Of a DNA stretch of 64,000 nucleotides, positions 8,708-17,573 are shown one piece after another. The stretch's first letter is position 1. Each line of letters opens with the position of its first letter. A program made the position numbers and the translations under genes. The stretch spans positions 1,674,001 to 1,738,000 of the forward strand of contig NZ_AP026764.1 of assembly GCF_026000435.1 (NCBI RefSeq). Reading direction: 5' to 3'. The notes under the pieces are model-generated. The model saw only the letters and a program-made list of their open reading frames with translations, was not told the origin of the DNA and ran no database searches. Source of the DNA: Vibrio sp. STUT-A11 (GTDB lineage Bacteria; Pseudomonadota; Gammaproteobacteria; Enterobacterales; Vibrionaceae).

Positions 8708-8816
8708 GGCTGTGCTCCAACATTTTGTGAGGACTTTTGACAACATTGCAATTTTATCACAACGGCAAATGTCACTCTCGCGTTCATTAAATTCCGTATA
8801 ACTCACTAAGGCCTGT

Positions 8817-8857
8817 AGGAACGACGATATTCAGTAGCAAACATCGTCATTCCTGAA
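8817..8857. repeat. REP-like inverted repeat between mmsB and ivdG
   Basis: TAGGAACGACGAT and ATCGTCATTCCTGA flank a loop of about 14 nt and pair almost perfectly. It sits in the 198-bp gap inside the otherwise tightly packed ivd operon. The TCATTCC core resembles, but is not the same as, the 36-bp repeat at 2528 and 21043. It may act as an mRNA stabiliser or weak attenuator. Confidence 0.5.
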
Positions 8858-8905
8858 GGAAATTTGCGAGCATGGTCGGGAACCTCTCCCAATGGCTAAT
8901 CCCAC

Positions 8906-9808
8906 TTATTTTTGGTTTTTATAAAACTCAAACAAGCTTGAGAAATCGAGTTCGCCATTGCCGCTAGAGTTATGAAATGCATACAGATTGCGAGCAAGCG
9001 CCCCCATAGGAACAGAAGAATGCGTTTGTAAAGCGGCATCCAATCCCAGGCCCAAATCTTTCAACATTAATTTACTCATAAACCCCGGTTGATACTGGTG
9101 ACTTGCCGGCGCACTTTCCATCACGCCAGGACAAGGGTTATAAAGCTCTAATGCCCAATTTCGACCAGAGCTTTGCAGCATGATGTTCGACAACACCTTA
9201 GGATCGAGGCCATGATCAATACCAAGATTCAACGCTTCACACGTTCCTGACATCAAAATACCGAGCATCAAGTTGTTACAGATTTTCGCCATCTGACCAT
9301 CGCCCGCTTTTCCAGCATGGAACACGTTTCTCCCCATGTATCGCAAAATAGCATTTGCTTTTGAAAATGCCTCATCCGAACCACCAACGATGAATGTCAA
9401 GGTTGCAGCTTTCGCTCCCGTTACGCCTCCTGATACGGGAGAATCAACAAACAACAATTGCTTATTTGCCGCTTCATTCGCGACGAGTCGTGCTGAATCC
9501 GGATCGATGGTGGAACAATCTATGAGCAACGTATTGGGAGCGACAAGATTAAGTACGCCCACACCACCATGTAGGTCTCCCAGATAAGCACTCCTAATCT
9601 GTGATGCGGCTGGTAACATAGTAATAACGGTGCCCGCTCCATCAACCACTTCTTGTAATGAACTGGCAACGATAGCGCCAAACGGTTCTAACGCTTTTGC
9701 CGCTTTAGTATCCAAATCAAAAACTTGTACATTGAATCCGGATGCCAATAAATTCTGTGCCATCGGACTCCCCATATTGCCTAAGCCTATAAATGCAATG
9801 GTACTCAT
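8906..9808 (-). CDS. mmsB: 3-hydroxyisobutyrate dehydrogenase
   Basis: A 300-residue beta-hydroxyacid dehydrogenase. The Rossmann motif GLGNMG is at residues 8-13, the substrate-binding DSPVSGGVTGAKAATL segment near 120-135, and the catalytic lysine region GKAGDGQMAKICNN near 165-178. It oxidises 3-hydroxyisobutyrate to methylmalonate semialdehyde in valine degradation, using NAD. Its start overlaps the end of the hydrolase gene by 4 nt (ATGA), and AGGAG precedes it. Corresponds to ivdF of other gammaproteobacterial ivd operons. Confidence 0.93.
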   Translation of the reverse strand: MSTIAFIGLGNMGSPMAQNLLASGFNVQVFDLDTKAAKALEPFGAIVASSLQEVVDGAGTVITMLPAASQIRSAYLGDLHGGVGVLNLVAPNTLLIDCSTIDPDSARLVANEAANKQLLFVDSPVSGGVTGAKAATLTFIVGGSDEAFSKANAILRYMGRNVFHAGKAGDGQMAKICNNLMLGILMSGTCEALNLGIDHGLDPKVLSNIMLQSSGRNWALELYNPCPGVMESAPASHQYQPGFMSKLMLKDLGLGLDAALQTHSSVPMGALARNLYAFHNSSGNGELDFSSLFEFYKNQK

Positions 9809-10944
9809 GATAATTCTCCTTCGTTTTCTAATTCCGCAAGTGGATGTTCATTTATTGACCAAAGCGAAGTGAATAGGGTATCAATAAGATCTTCATCGAC
9901 TTCAGTCACATTCTTAAACATCCAGTTTGGTTCACCATCGCGATCGATCAGTCTCGCGCGCACGCCTTCTTTAAACTCGCCTAGTAAGGCGCAACGAACA
10001 GAAAGTGTCAGTTCCATCCGGAAGCAGTCCGCCAGTGGTAGGCTATGAAATTCTTTGACTTGTCTAAAACAAATATGTGCTGTGATTGGGCTGCCGGCAG
10101 CAAATGTCTGCTTGGCATTTTCCAGCCACGGATTAATGTTATCCATTGCCATGATTTTCTGGGCAATAAGGTTGAGATCGCTACCTCTACACGCTTGTTT
10201 AATTTGCTCTAAGCATGGACGAATTTGAGTAGTTGGTTTGCTATCAATCACGCCTTCTTCCATCAGAGCTAACAGTGCATTCACCAGCTCTTTCGCATTG
10301 CTGCTTCCCCAGGGCAAGGTTTGTAGCTCCTGCAATAATGTTGGGTAATGCTCTTCCAGCAGCAACCAATCCGCAAAACCAATTGTGACAGCGTCACTCG
10401 AGTTGACTAATGCACCAGTCAAACCCAGAAACAACCCCAAGTCAGGGTCAATCTGGCTTAAAAACCAAGTCCCACCAACATCAGGATAAAGGCCGATACT
10501 AATTTCCGGCATTGCCAGACGCGACTTGGGTGTCACCACTCTATGGCTCGCCCCCATGAAGAGCCCCATTCCACCGCCCATCACAATGCCTTCACCCCAA
10601 GCAATAATAGGCTTGTTATAGGTGTGGATGAGATAGTCACACTCATACTCCAACGTAAAGTAGCGGGTACAAAACTCGGCAGTGGTGTCTTTCCCTTCGT
10701 CATCCATGACATGATAAATAGCCCTCACATCACCACCTGCGCAAAAGGCTTTTTCTCCGGCACCGGTGAGTACTACACACACCAAATGGGGGTCATCCTT
10801 CCATTTCAGCAACTGATCATGGAGCTGAACTAACATGTCGTAGGTAAGCGCATTTAAAGACGAAACATTGTCTAACGTCGCCACGCCAATTCGGTGAATA
10901 CCATCTGCACAATCCATCTCGGTGATCGTTACCATCCCTGCCAT
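9805..10944 (-). CDS. ivdE: 3-hydroxyisobutyryl-CoA hydrolase (enoyl-CoA hydratase/isomerase family)
   Basis: About 379 residues, longer than simple crotonases, as expected for HIBYL-CoA hydrolases. Family features are GAGEKAFCAGGDVRAIYH, WGEGIVMGGGMGLFMGASH, the LAMPEISIGLYPDVGGTWFLS segment with the conserved Glu and Asp, and the C-terminal EFKEGVRARLIDRDGEPNW stretch. It releases CoA from 3-hydroxyisobutyryl-CoA in valine degradation. The start is set at MAGMVTITEMD because AGGAGG lies 4 nt upstream; the frame extends to 10968 (eight extra residues), which would overlap ivdD. Confidence 0.9.
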   Translation of the reverse strand: MAGMVTITEMDCADGIHRIGVATLDNVSSLNALTYDMLVQLHDQLLKWKDDPHLVCVVLTGAGEKAFCAGGDVRAIYHVMDDEGKDTTAEFCTRYFTLEYECDYLIHTYNKPIIAWGEGIVMGGGMGLFMGASHRVVTPKSRLAMPEISIGLYPDVGGTWFLSQIDPDLGLFLGLTGALVNSSDAVTIGFADWLLLEEHYPTLLQELQTLPWGSSNAKELVNALLALMEEGVIDSKPTTQIRPCLEQIKQACRGSDLNLIAQKIMAMDNINPWLENAKQTFAAGSPITAHICFRQVKEFHSLPLADCFRMELTLSVRCALLGEFKEGVRARLIDRDGEPNWMFKNVTEVDEDLIDTLFTSLWSINEHPLAELENEGELS

Positions 10945-10952
10945 TTGGCCTC

Positions 10953-11738
10953 CTATTGGTTTTTCCATTTCGGTTGACGTTTCTCAAGAAAAGCACGAAC
11001 ACCTTCCGCCTGATCTTCGGTATCAAAAAGGTTCAAGAACAGCTCTCGCTCTTTGATTAAGCCATGTTTCCTCGGAGCTGAACGCATGTTTTGAATAAGG
11101 ATTTTGCACGCCGCCACAGAAGATGGAGACTGGTTTGATACTGACTCTGCCATTTCCATCGCTTTAATCAACGATTGCCCTTTCGCCACAAGCTCCTCTG
11201 CTAATCCTAGTTCGTTTGCTTGAGTTGCGCTGAGTTGTTCACCACAAAGAATCATACGCTTAGCCCAGCCTTCACCAACTAAAGCCGTAAGGTTCTGCGT
11301 CCCACCCGCACATGGCAGCAGACCCACTTTTGCTTCTGGTAATGCCAGCACCGCTTGTTCTTCCACTACTCGGAGATCACACGCCAACGCGACTTCTAAC
11401 CCTCCGCCCATGGCGTAGCCGTTTATTGCGGCAATGGAAACCCCACGAAAATCTGACAATGTTTCAAACGCCTCCCCAAACGCTCGAGCCATATCGAGTG
11501 CCACCGCTTTGTCTCCATCAGCAAAGAGTTTGAGGTCTGCGCCTGCTGAAAAAAACTTCTCTCCATTCCCTGTTATGACGAGCGCATACACCTCTTTATT
11601 TTGGTTCAGCTCAAGGACGAGTGTTTTTAACGCGTTGAGACTGTCCGCCGTCCAAGTATTTGCAGGCGGGTTATTCATCGTAATCACAGCGATATGATCA
11701 TTAATAGTGTGTTGAATAGCGTCTTGAGGTGATGACAT
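10953..11738 (-). CDS. ivdD: Enoyl-CoA hydratase (valine/isoleucine branch)
   Basis: A 261-residue crotonase. It shows GNGEKFFSAGADLKLF with the oxyanion-hole glycine and AAINGYAMGGGLEVALACDLR. The second catalytic region LALPEAKVGLLPCAGGTQNL keeps the Glu of ALPE. It probably hydrates methacrylyl-CoA and tiglyl-CoA. It lies 40 nt after the acyl-CoA dehydrogenase gene in the ivd operon. Exact substrate range is inference from context. Confidence 0.9.
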   Translation of the reverse strand: MSSPQDAIQHTINDHIAVITMNNPPANTWTADSLNALKTLVLELNQNKEVYALVITGNGEKFFSAGADLKLFADGDKAVALDMARAFGEAFETLSDFRGVSIAAINGYAMGGGLEVALACDLRVVEEQAVLALPEAKVGLLPCAGGTQNLTALVGEGWAKRMILCGEQLSATQANELGLAEELVAKGQSLIKAMEMAESVSNQSPSSVAACKILIQNMRSAPRKHGLIKERELFLNLFDTEDQAEGVRAFLEKRQPKWKNQ

Positions 11739-11778
11739 AGTTCGAATCCTTTCCTGATGAAATTGTTCGAATGCAGAT

Positions 11779-12933
11779 CTACAGTAATGATGATTCTGCC
11801 GACAACAAACGGCGTGCGATGATCAAACGCATGATCTCGTTGGTACCTTCAAGGATCTGATGCACACGAACGTCGCGGAGATAACGCTCCATCGGGTATT
11901 CTTTGATGTAGCCATAACCACCATAAAGTTGTAAGGCCTGGTCGCAGACTTGAAACCCGACATCCGTTGCAAAACGTTTTGCCATGGCACAATAAGTGGT
12001 GGTGTTTGGATCACCATTATCAAGTTTACTCGCGGCGTAGCGCACCAGTTGTCTTGCTGCAACCAGCTCTGTTGCCATGTCTGCTAATTTAAACTGCAGC
12101 GCCTGAAATTGCGCTAACGCTTTGCCGAACTGTTTACGTTCCTGCATATACTGAGTCGCGTGGTTAAGAGCCTGTTGCGCCGTCCCGACTGAGCAGGTTG
12201 CGATATTAATTCGCCCGCCATCTAATCCTTTCATCGCAAAGACGAAGCCTTGTCCTTCTTCACCCAATAGCTGATTTGCTGGAACGGTGACGTTTTCGAA
12301 TGTGACGGCACGAGTCGGTTGACTGTTCCACCCCATTTTCGGCTCTTTACGCCCGTAGCTGATGCCTTTCGCATTTGCCTCAACCACAAAGGCGGAAACA
12401 CCTTTCGCACCTGGTCCTCCGGTCCTCGCCATTACAATCAAAATATCGGTATCTCCAGCTCCAGAAATAAACGTTTTGCTGCCATTGAGAATGTATTGAT
12501 TGCCTTTTTTCGTGGCGGAAGTGATCAGTGAAGCCGCATCAGACCCCGCATTTGGCTCTGTTAAACAATAAGATCCTAGCCACTTACCCGTCACTAATTT
12601 GGGACAAAACTGCGCTTTAACCACGTCACTGGCAAAACTGGCTATCATCCAACTCACCATATTATGGATGGTCATAAACGCCGTTGTCGAAGTACAGCCC
12701 ATGGATAATTGTTCAAAAATGATCGACGAGTCTAAACGGCTAAGCCCTAATCCGCCTTGCTCTTCCGGTGTGTAAAGGCTCAAAAATCCTAACTCGCCCG
12801 CTTCTCGCAACACCTCTTTCGGGAAGACCTGTTTTTCATCCCATTCCGCTGCCATGGGAGCCAAACGCTCAGCGGCAAACTGCTGCGCTGTATCGGAAAA
12901 TGCACGTTGATCTTCGTTGAGTTCAAAGTCCAT
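11779..12933 (-). CDS. ivdC: Acyl-CoA dehydrogenase (isobutyryl/2-methylbutyryl-CoA type)
   Basis: A 384-residue flavoprotein dehydrogenase. The FAD/substrate signatures YCLTEPNAGSDAAS and the C-terminal LYGGYGYIKEYPMERYLRD are clear. The catalytic glutamate sits in LEGTNEIMR at residue 362, the usual position for short-chain and isobutyryl-CoA dehydrogenases. It introduces the first double bond in valine and isoleucine degradation and passes electrons to ETF. AGGAG lies 4 nt before the ATG. Confidence 0.92.
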   Translation of the reverse strand: MDFELNEDQRAFSDTAQQFAAERLAPMAAEWDEKQVFPKEVLREAGELGFLSLYTPEEQGGLGLSRLDSSIIFEQLSMGCTSTTAFMTIHNMVSWMIASFASDVVKAQFCPKLVTGKWLGSYCLTEPNAGSDAASLITSATKKGNQYILNGSKTFISGAGDTDILIVMARTGGPGAKGVSAFVVEANAKGISYGRKEPKMGWNSQPTRAVTFENVTVPANQLLGEEGQGFVFAMKGLDGGRINIATCSVGTAQQALNHATQYMQERKQFGKALAQFQALQFKLADMATELVAARQLVRYAASKLDNGDPNTTTYCAMAKRFATDVGFQVCDQALQLYGGYGYIKEYPMERYLRDVRVHQILEGTNEIMRLIIARRLLSAESSLL

Positions 12934-12953
12934 AAAAGCTCCTTGTTATCGGC

Positions 12954-14450
12954 TTAGCGCAGGTGGATCGTGAGGTTTGGCCCGCTAGGAATATCGTCAT
13001 CGAACCAACGCGACGTGACGGTTTTGGTTTCGGTGTAGAAACGCACGGCTTGCTTACCATAGGCATGGAGATCGCCATAAAAACTCCCTCGCCAGCCGGT
13101 AAAGGAGAAAAACGGCAAAGGCACTGGGATTGGGACATTGATCCCCACCTGACCTACTTGTATCTCGTGTTGGTATTTTCGCGCAGCCGCACCGTTGGCG
13201 GTAAAAATCGATGTGCCATTTCCGTAAGGGTTACGGTTTACGAGATCAATGGCCTCTTGCAGGGTGTTCACTTCTATACAAACCAGTACCGGACCAAAAA
13301 TCTCTTGAGTGTAAATCGACATATCCGTGCTTACTCCGCTAAACAAAGTCGGTCCAACCCAATTACCATCAGGGAATCCATCCACTTCGCACTGGCTTCC
13401 ATCCAGTTCACACACCGCACCTTGCTGTTTACCTAACTCAATCAAGCCTAAAACGCGCTGTTTCGCCTGCTCGCTGATCAGTGGTCCATAGTGAGCCTCT
13501 TCATCATCCCAGGCGCCTGGGTGTACTTTTGCCATTTCGTTTTTTAAATCGGCAATCCACGCCTTCGAGTCGCCAACAAACACGGCAACTGAGATCGCCA
13601 TGCAGCGTTGCCCTGCTGCACCAACGGACGAACCGACTAGATTGTTTAGCACATGTTCTTTGTTAGCATCTGGCATAATCACCATATGGTTTTTGGCACC
13701 AGCAAAGGCCTGAACCCGCTTAAAGTGCTGTGTACCTGTCGTGTAAATATCTTGCGCCACCGGGACTGAGCCGACAAAAGAGATCGCGCGAATATCGTTA
13801 TGTGTGAGTAGAAAGTCCACTTGCTCTTTACGTCCGTGAACGATCTGCAATACCCCCTTTGGAGCGCCTGCTTCTTCAAACAATTCAGCAAGACGAATCG
13901 ACGTTAAAGGCACCTGCTCTGAAGGCTTAAGAACAAAGGTGTTACCACTGGCAATCGCAATTGGAAACATCCATAACGGAATCATCGCCGGGAAGTTAAA
14001 CGGCGTGATACCGCAACACACGCCCAAGGGTTGAATCAGCGAGTAACTGTCGATATCAGTCGCAACGTTTTCTACCGTTTCACCCATTAGGTTGCTGGCA
14101 ATATTCGCCGCTTGTTCAACCACTTCAATTCCGCGCCAAACGTCTCCTTTGGCATCAGCTAAAATCTTGCCCGTTTCATGAGAAAGCAATACCGCGATTT
14201 CTTCGTGATGCTCTTTTAACAAATGCTGGTAGCGAAGCATGAGTCGTGCGCGCTCGGAGACAGCCACTTCTTTCCAGGTTTGGAATGTCGCCTTGGCACT
14301 GTCGATCGCAGCATGCAACTCGTCATTCGTTGAGCACGGAACGTACGCAATCACATCGTTTGTGGCAGGGTTGGTGACTTCTATCCAATCTGCTGTTTGA
14401 GATTCACGAAACTCACCACCAATAAATGAGGGGACCAAACGAGTCATCAT
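12954..14450 (-). CDS. mmsA: CoA-acylating methylmalonate-semialdehyde dehydrogenase
   Basis: A 498-residue aldehyde dehydrogenase superfamily protein with the catalytic cysteine C283 in GAAGQRCMAIS, a motif typical of MmsA rather than ordinary ALDHs. Other marks are PLGVCCGITPFNFPAMIP and the C-terminal SFTGWRGSFYGDLHAYGK. It converts methylmalonate semialdehyde to propionyl-CoA and CO2 in valine breakdown. The same family includes IolA of inositol catabolism, which could matter for the incomplete iol genes at 53-57 kb. GGAG lies 6 nt before the first of two adjacent ATGs. Equals ivdB. Confidence 0.94.
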   Translation of the reverse strand: MMTRLVPSFIGGEFRESQTADWIEVTNPATNDVIAYVPCSTNDELHAAIDSAKATFQTWKEVAVSERARLMLRYQHLLKEHHEEIAVLLSHETGKILADAKGDVWRGIEVVEQAANIASNLMGETVENVATDIDSYSLIQPLGVCCGITPFNFPAMIPLWMFPIAIASGNTFVLKPSEQVPLTSIRLAELFEEAGAPKGVLQIVHGRKEQVDFLLTHNDIRAISFVGSVPVAQDIYTTGTQHFKRVQAFAGAKNHMVIMPDANKEHVLNNLVGSSVGAAGQRCMAISVAVFVGDSKAWIADLKNEMAKVHPGAWDDEEAHYGPLISEQAKQRVLGLIELGKQQGAVCELDGSQCEVDGFPDGNWVGPTLFSGVSTDMSIYTQEIFGPVLVCIEVNTLQEAIDLVNRNPYGNGTSIFTANGAAARKYQHEIQVGQVGINVPIPVPLPFFSFTGWRGSFYGDLHAYGKQAVRFYTETKTVTSRWFDDDIPSGPNLTIHLR

Positions 14451-14479
14451 TGACTACTCCTTTACTGATATTGCTGGAA

Positions 14480-15691
14480 TTAAAGTGGTATCTCGATACC
14501 AATCGCTGTTGCTTCTCCACCACCGATACAAATCGCGGCAATCCCTCGCATAACTTTTTTATTGCCTGAATCGCCATCCACACCTAGCGCCTGTAGCTGA
14601 CGCAAACTGTGGATCAACGTCACCAGTATTCGTGCTCCACTGGCACCGATAGGATGACCAAGTGCACACGCCCCGCCTTTAATGTTGACTTTGTCAGGAT
14701 CGAGCCCCAATTCAGCGATAGCGATTTGCGTGACAACCGCAAACGCTTCGTTGATCTCCCAAAGATCAATTTCATCTATCGTCCAATCGAGCTCTGATAA
14801 CAATTGCTCGATCGCATAAACTGGAGCGAGAGTAAATTCTGCAGGTTCTCTGGCGTGCGTGGTGTGGCCTCTTATAATGGCCAGTGGTGAGAGATGATGG
14901 TGCTGCGCGGTTTCTTCATCCATCAAGACGAGTGCGGCGGCACCATCTGAAATTGCACTCGAATTAGCGGCTGTCACAGAACCATGAATATCAAAAGCTG
15001 GTTTCAGCTGGGCAATTTTTTCGAAGTTAATCGAACGCGGGTGTTCGTCGTAACCCAGAAGAGCAGAGGTCGATTTAGTGCGAATGTCTATCGGCGAGAT
15101 TTCTTCTTCAAACAATCCTTGCTCTTGTGCTTCTAGGGCACGCGTGGCTGACATGGCTGCCCACTCGTCCATTTTTTCACGACTGAAGTGGAGTCTGTCG
15201 GCGATTTGCTGAGCGTACACCCCCATCAAAAGCCCTTCGTAGGCGTCCTCTAATCCGTCGAGAAACATATGATCATAAACGGACTGATGCCCCATTCTCA
15301 TGCCACTTCTCGCGTCTTTCATCAGGTAAGGTGCATTAGTCATACTTTCCATGCCACCAGCGACAGCCGAACGTATGGTGCCCGCTTTAATCAGGTCGTG
15401 CGCTAACATCACACTCTTCATGCCGGAACCACACACCTTGTTGATGGTGGTGCAACCAGTAGAAATTGGCAGTTCGGCTTCGAGAGCCGCTTGCCGAGCA
15501 GGTGCCTGACCGCAACCTGCTGGTAACACACAGCCCATAAACACTTCATCGACGGCTGCGAGTCCCGCTTGCTGGAGCGCACTTTTTATTGCGATTGCCC
15601 CTAATGATGGAGCAGAAAATGTTTGCAGTTGCCCCTGAAAGCGTCCGATTGGAGTTCTTTTCGCACTGACAATCCAGATGTCATTTCCCAT
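14480..15691 (-). CDS. ivdA: Acetyl-CoA C-acyltransferase (thiolase) of the ivd operon
   Basis: A 403-residue thiolase. The acyl-accepting cysteine C87 is in TTINKVCGSGMKS; the C-terminal active-site pair is visible as GGACALGHPIGASGAR and the CIGGGEA motif. It probably cleaves 2-methylacetoacetyl-CoA into acetyl- and propionyl-CoA at the end of isoleucine degradation. The start MGNDIWIVSAKRTP fits the family; a frame to 15718 adds nine residues. First gene of the minus-strand operon, transcribed from the divergent region shared with liuR. Confidence 0.9.
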   Translation of the reverse strand: MGNDIWIVSAKRTPIGRFQGQLQTFSAPSLGAIAIKSALQQAGLAAVDEVFMGCVLPAGCGQAPARQAALEAELPISTGCTTINKVCGSGMKSVMLAHDLIKAGTIRSAVAGGMESMTNAPYLMKDARSGMRMGHQSVYDHMFLDGLEDAYEGLLMGVYAQQIADRLHFSREKMDEWAAMSATRALEAQEQGLFEEEISPIDIRTKSTSALLGYDEHPRSINFEKIAQLKPAFDIHGSVTAANSSAISDGAAALVLMDEETAQHHHLSPLAIIRGHTTHAREPAEFTLAPVYAIEQLLSELDWTIDEIDLWEINEAFAVVTQIAIAELGLDPDKVNIKGGACALGHPIGASGARILVTLIHSLRQLQALGVDGDSGNKKVMRGIAAICIGGGEATAIGIEIPL

Positions 15692-15811
15692 GATTCTACA
15701 CCCTTTACGATGTATCACAGCATACGAATTTACCCATCACAGTCGCTATCACAAACTTTCAAACCAGCTTAAGTTTTAAATCAAACGACGAATCTTTCGC
15801 ACTGTGATTTC

Positions 15812-15857
15812 TTGACGTTTACGTAAGCATAGCACTAGCCTTTACAGTGAGGTAAAG
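15812..15857. promoter_or_regulatory. Probable LiuR operator/promoter region between ivdA and liuR
   Basis: TTGACGTTTACGTAAG at 15812-15827 contains the palindrome TTACGTAA (15819-15826). A second inverted repeat, CTTTAC-N6-GTAAAG, is at 15840-15857. TTGACG can serve as a -35 box and TAGCCT (15836-15841) as a -10 box with an 18-bp spacer; MerR activators typically act on promoters with such long spacers. Two direct copies of GAGGTAAGT follow before liuR. Assignment to LiuR is inference from position and family. Confidence 0.55.
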
Positions 15858-15961
15858 AAACAAGTTGATAAAAGAATAAATTTCCTCCGACCTTTCACCA
15901 CAGGGTCCGACTTCGAGAAGCTAGTTTTTATTCGAGGTAAGTAATTTGAGGTAAGTGTGTG

Positions 15962-16351
15962 ATGGAAAAATATAAAATTAGTGAGCTTGCAAAAGAGTTC
16001 GATATTACGACTCGAAGCATCCGGTTTTATGAAGATGTCGGCCTGATAGAGCCAGAGCGGAAAGGGAATATGCGTGTTTATCAGCGCAGAGACAAAATAC
16101 GTCTCAAGTTGATATTAAGAGGTAAGCGGTTAGGCTTTTCACTCGCCGAAATTCGTGAGCTGTTTGAACTTTATGATCTTCAACAAACCGATGAGCAACT
16201 CCTAAAAATGCTCAATATCATTGAAGAAAAACAAGCGTTACTCCAACAACAGATGAATGACATCGGCGTTGTGATGGGAGAGCTAAACGCGGCGAAAGAA
16301 CGTTGCTTACAGACGTTACAGAAACACAATAAAATATCCACGCATCCCTGA
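15962..16351 (+). CDS. liuR: MerR-family regulator of branched-chain amino acid degradation
   Basis: A 129-residue MerR protein with an N-terminal winged helix-turn-helix (KISELAKEFDITTRSIRFYE, residues 3-22, then DVGLIEPER) and a C-terminal dimerisation helix (QLLKMLNIIEEKQALLQQQM). Typical short LiuR-like members lack a large ligand domain. It lies 27 nt before liuA and divergent from ivdA, so it is placed to control both operons, as LiuR does in other gammaproteobacteria. GTG at 15959 and ATG at 15962 are both possible starts; GAGG lies 10 nt before the ATG. Confidence 0.88.
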   Translation: MEKYKISELAKEFDITTRSIRFYEDVGLIEPERKGNMRVYQRRDKIRLKLILRGKRLGFSLAEIRELFELYDLQQTDEQLLKMLNIIEEKQALLQQQMNDIGVVMGELNAAKERCLQTLQKHNKISTHP

Positions 16352-16378
16352 CTTTAATCCTACTACAGGGGAAATGTT

Positions 16379-17548
16379 ATGAAATCCGCTTACACCCCAC
16401 TCAATTTTGGTCTCGGCGAAACCATTGATATGCTCCGGGATCATGTGAATGCCTTTGCTAGCGAACACATCGCTCCGGTCGCTGCCCATATCGATCATAA
16501 TAACCAGTTCCCCGACTATTTATGGCCGCTGTTTGGCGAGATGGGATTACTGGGTGTTACGGTAGACGAAGAATATGGCGGAGCGGGAATGGGCTATCTT
16601 GCACACGTTATCGCCATGGAAGAAGTCAGTCGAGCTTCTGCCTCTGTCGGGCTAAGCTACGGCGCACATTCCAACCTCTGTGTTAATCAAGTTTTCCGCA
16701 ATGGCACTGCAGAACAACGAAAAAAATATCTCCCTAAACTCATCGACGGTTCTCATATCGGTGCACTCGCAATGAGTGAGCCAAACTCCGGTTCGGATGT
16801 GGTCAGCATGCAGCTCAAAGCAGAAGACAAAAGTGACTATTTTTTGCTTAACGGCAACAAAATGTGGGTGACGAATGGACCAGATGCCGACGTCTTGGTG
16901 GTGTACGCGAAAACCGACCCTAGTGCAGGTTCGAGAGGAATCACCGCATTTATTATCGAGCGAACGTTTGAAGGTTTTGGTGACGCGCAGAAGCTTGATA
17001 AGTTGGGAATGCGCGGATCCAACACTTGTGAACTTGTTTTTACCGATTGTGTGGTACCTAAAACAAACGTTCTCGGCGAAATAAACCGAGGTGTCGAGGT
17101 ACTCATGAGTGGCCTTGATTACGAACGTGTGGTCCTTGCTGGAGGGCCGCTCGGGATCATGCAAGCTTGTATGGATATCGTGGTGCCCTACGTTCATGAG
17201 CGTAAACAGTTCGGTAAATCCATCGGTGAGTTCCAGTTGGTTCAGGGCAAGCTTGCCGACATGTACTCGCGTATGAGTGCCGCCAAATCCTATGTATACA
17301 CCGTCGCGTCGGCCTGTGACCGCGGCGAATGCACCCGTAAAGACGCAGCAGGTGTCATCTTATACAGCGCTGAGCTCGCGACGCAAATTGCACTTGATGC
17401 CATCCAACTGCTTGGTGGGAATGGCTACGTTAATGAATACGCAACCGGACGGCTACTACGCGATGCCAAACTGTATGAGATTGGTGCGGGTACCTCTGAA
17501 ATTCGTCGAATGTTAATAGGACGAGAGTTGTTCGAGGAATCACGTTAA
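16379..17548 (+). CDS. liuA: Isovaleryl-CoA dehydrogenase
   Basis: A 389-residue acyl-CoA dehydrogenase. The catalytic glutamate E249 is in GLDYERVVLAGGPLG, the helix position specific to isovaleryl-CoA dehydrogenases, while the C-terminal motif reads YEIGAGTSEIRR rather than the usual YEGT. ALAMSEPNSGSDVVSM and LLGGNGYVNEY are further marks. It oxidises isovaleryl-CoA to 3-methylcrotonyl-CoA in leucine breakdown. First enzyme gene of the liu operon, directly after liuR. Confidence 0.95.
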   Translation: MKSAYTPLNFGLGETIDMLRDHVNAFASEHIAPVAAHIDHNNQFPDYLWPLFGEMGLLGVTVDEEYGGAGMGYLAHVIAMEEVSRASASVGLSYGAHSNLCVNQVFRNGTAEQRKKYLPKLIDGSHIGALAMSEPNSGSDVVSMQLKAEDKSDYFLLNGNKMWVTNGPDADVLVVYAKTDPSAGSRGITAFIIERTFEGFGDAQKLDKLGMRGSNTCELVFTDCVVPKTNVLGEINRGVEVLMSGLDYERVVLAGGPLGIMQACMDIVVPYVHERKQFGKSIGEFQLVQGKLADMYSRMSAAKSYVYTVASACDRGECTRKDAAGVILYSAELATQIALDAIQLLGGNGYVNEYATGRLLRDAKLYEIGAGTSEIRRMLIGRELFEESR

Positions 17549-17573
17549 TCACGAGCCTTGAAAAGGAATCTCT

